From Pelagophyceae sp. CCMP2097 (taxonomy: Eukaryota; Sar; Pelagophyceae), in the NCBI GenBank assembly GCA_026770575.1, contig MU657289.1, positions 1 to 44,056 of the forward strand: a DNA stretch of 44,056 bases. The letters run 5' to 3'. The translations under genes were made by a program, and so were the position numbers. The notes beneath the pieces are model-generated. The model saw nothing but the letters and a program-made list of their open reading frames with translations. It was not told the DNA's origin and searched no databases. Of this stretch, positions 43,837 through 44,056 are shown piece by piece. Within the stretch, counting starts at the first letter, position 1. Each line of letters opens with the position of its first letter.

Positions 43837-44056
43837 CTATCGCGTTGCGTCCCAAACAAAGCCGATCGCCTCGAGCCGTGCAGTCCGCTCGTCCGTCAAA
43901 GAACTTTTATTGCCCTTGCGCGCTTGCCGCTGCCTTTCCACCCACGACCCGAGCTTGTGCCCGTCGACTGTCGCAAACGATCGAGGCACGAGGCAGTCGC
44001 CGTGCGCCGCCTTGTACGCCTTGAGCCGCTCGTAGCCCTCGCCCCACGCGGCGGCC
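43837..44056 (-). CDS. Helicase-associated (HA) domain protein, C-terminal part
   Basis: The last 220 bases read in one minus-strand frame to a TAG at 43839-43837, with no Met because the gene runs off the window. The sequence WGEGYERLKAYKAAHGDCLV, PRSFATVDGHKLGSWVERQR, SLTDERTARLEAIGFVWDA is one helicase-associated domain: W at the first helix, HGDCLVP, dG-x-x-LG-x-WV-x-x-QR, and LEAIGF-x-W at the end. These domains occur in tandem in algal and bacterial proteins, sometimes behind a DEAD/DEAH helicase; their exact role is unclear, with nucleic-acid binding assumed. More repeats or a helicase core may lie beyond the edge. Positions 43479-43836 show no separate gene. Confidence 0.8.
   Translation of the reverse strand, partial: AAAWGEGYERLKAYKAAHGDCLVPRSFATVDGHKLGSWVERQRQARKGNKSSLTDERTARLEAIGFVWDATR

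Overview
This is a nuclear eukaryotic window: GC-rich, with spliceosomal introns (GT-AG with acceptors usually CTAG or TTAG, several only 35-60 nt), core histone genes, a GRIP golgin, and a same-strand family of RRM plus 37-residue-repeat proteins, one with RAP and SAP domains. The style (GC-rich, intron-dense, many WAYATAG-type repeats, helicase-associated domains, WD40 and kelch proteins) is most like a microalga with a secondary plastid such as a pelagophyte stramenopile. That placement is inference, not proof.

Layout. 1-2.2 kb: palindromic CCTACG repeats, then a WD40 protein (minus). 3.3-12.8 kb: a very long, many-exon minus-strand gene with SET, PUB and PHD modules, broken by scattered in-frame stops and frameshifts and carrying two tandem-repeat introns. 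13.0-13.3 kb: a run of N and a hairpin. 13.7-16.5 kb: family gene A (RRM + repeats, minus). 16.7-19.0 kb: a plus-strand gene with five 79-residue SH3/Tudor-like repeats and a coiled-coil tail; it carries an in-frame stop and a perfect 206-bp tandem duplication that behaves like a newborn intron. 19.35-21.2 kb: GRIP golgin (minus). 21.9-25.2 kb: gene B, the largest family member (RRM, 18 repeats, RAP, SAP). 25.5-26.8 kb: MTHFR-like enzyme. 27-29.2 kb: a kelch fragment and family gene C. 29.8-31.4 kb: a degraded BTB-kelch gene. 32.4-34.5 kb: family gene D. 35.9-39.0 kb: one copy each of H2B, H2A, H3 and H4 as two divergent pairs, each with the same 16-nt 3' stem-loop. 39.6-39.9 kb: another kelch fragment. 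40.1-43.5 kb: family gene E, with a 1.4-kb minisatellite intron. 43.8 kb to the end: C-terminus of a helicase-associated-domain protein.

Functional themes. Genes A-E are probably organelle-directed RNA-binding proteins; A, C, D and E start with Arg-rich mitochondrion-like leaders and B with a hydrophobic leader. The histone block is a self-contained S-phase-type cluster. Exon models for A, D and E were assembled by hand and close in frame; the start of B, the 3' end of C, and the structure of the SET and GRIP genes are less certain. I saw no tRNA, rRNA or CRISPR, but could not run a covariance search.
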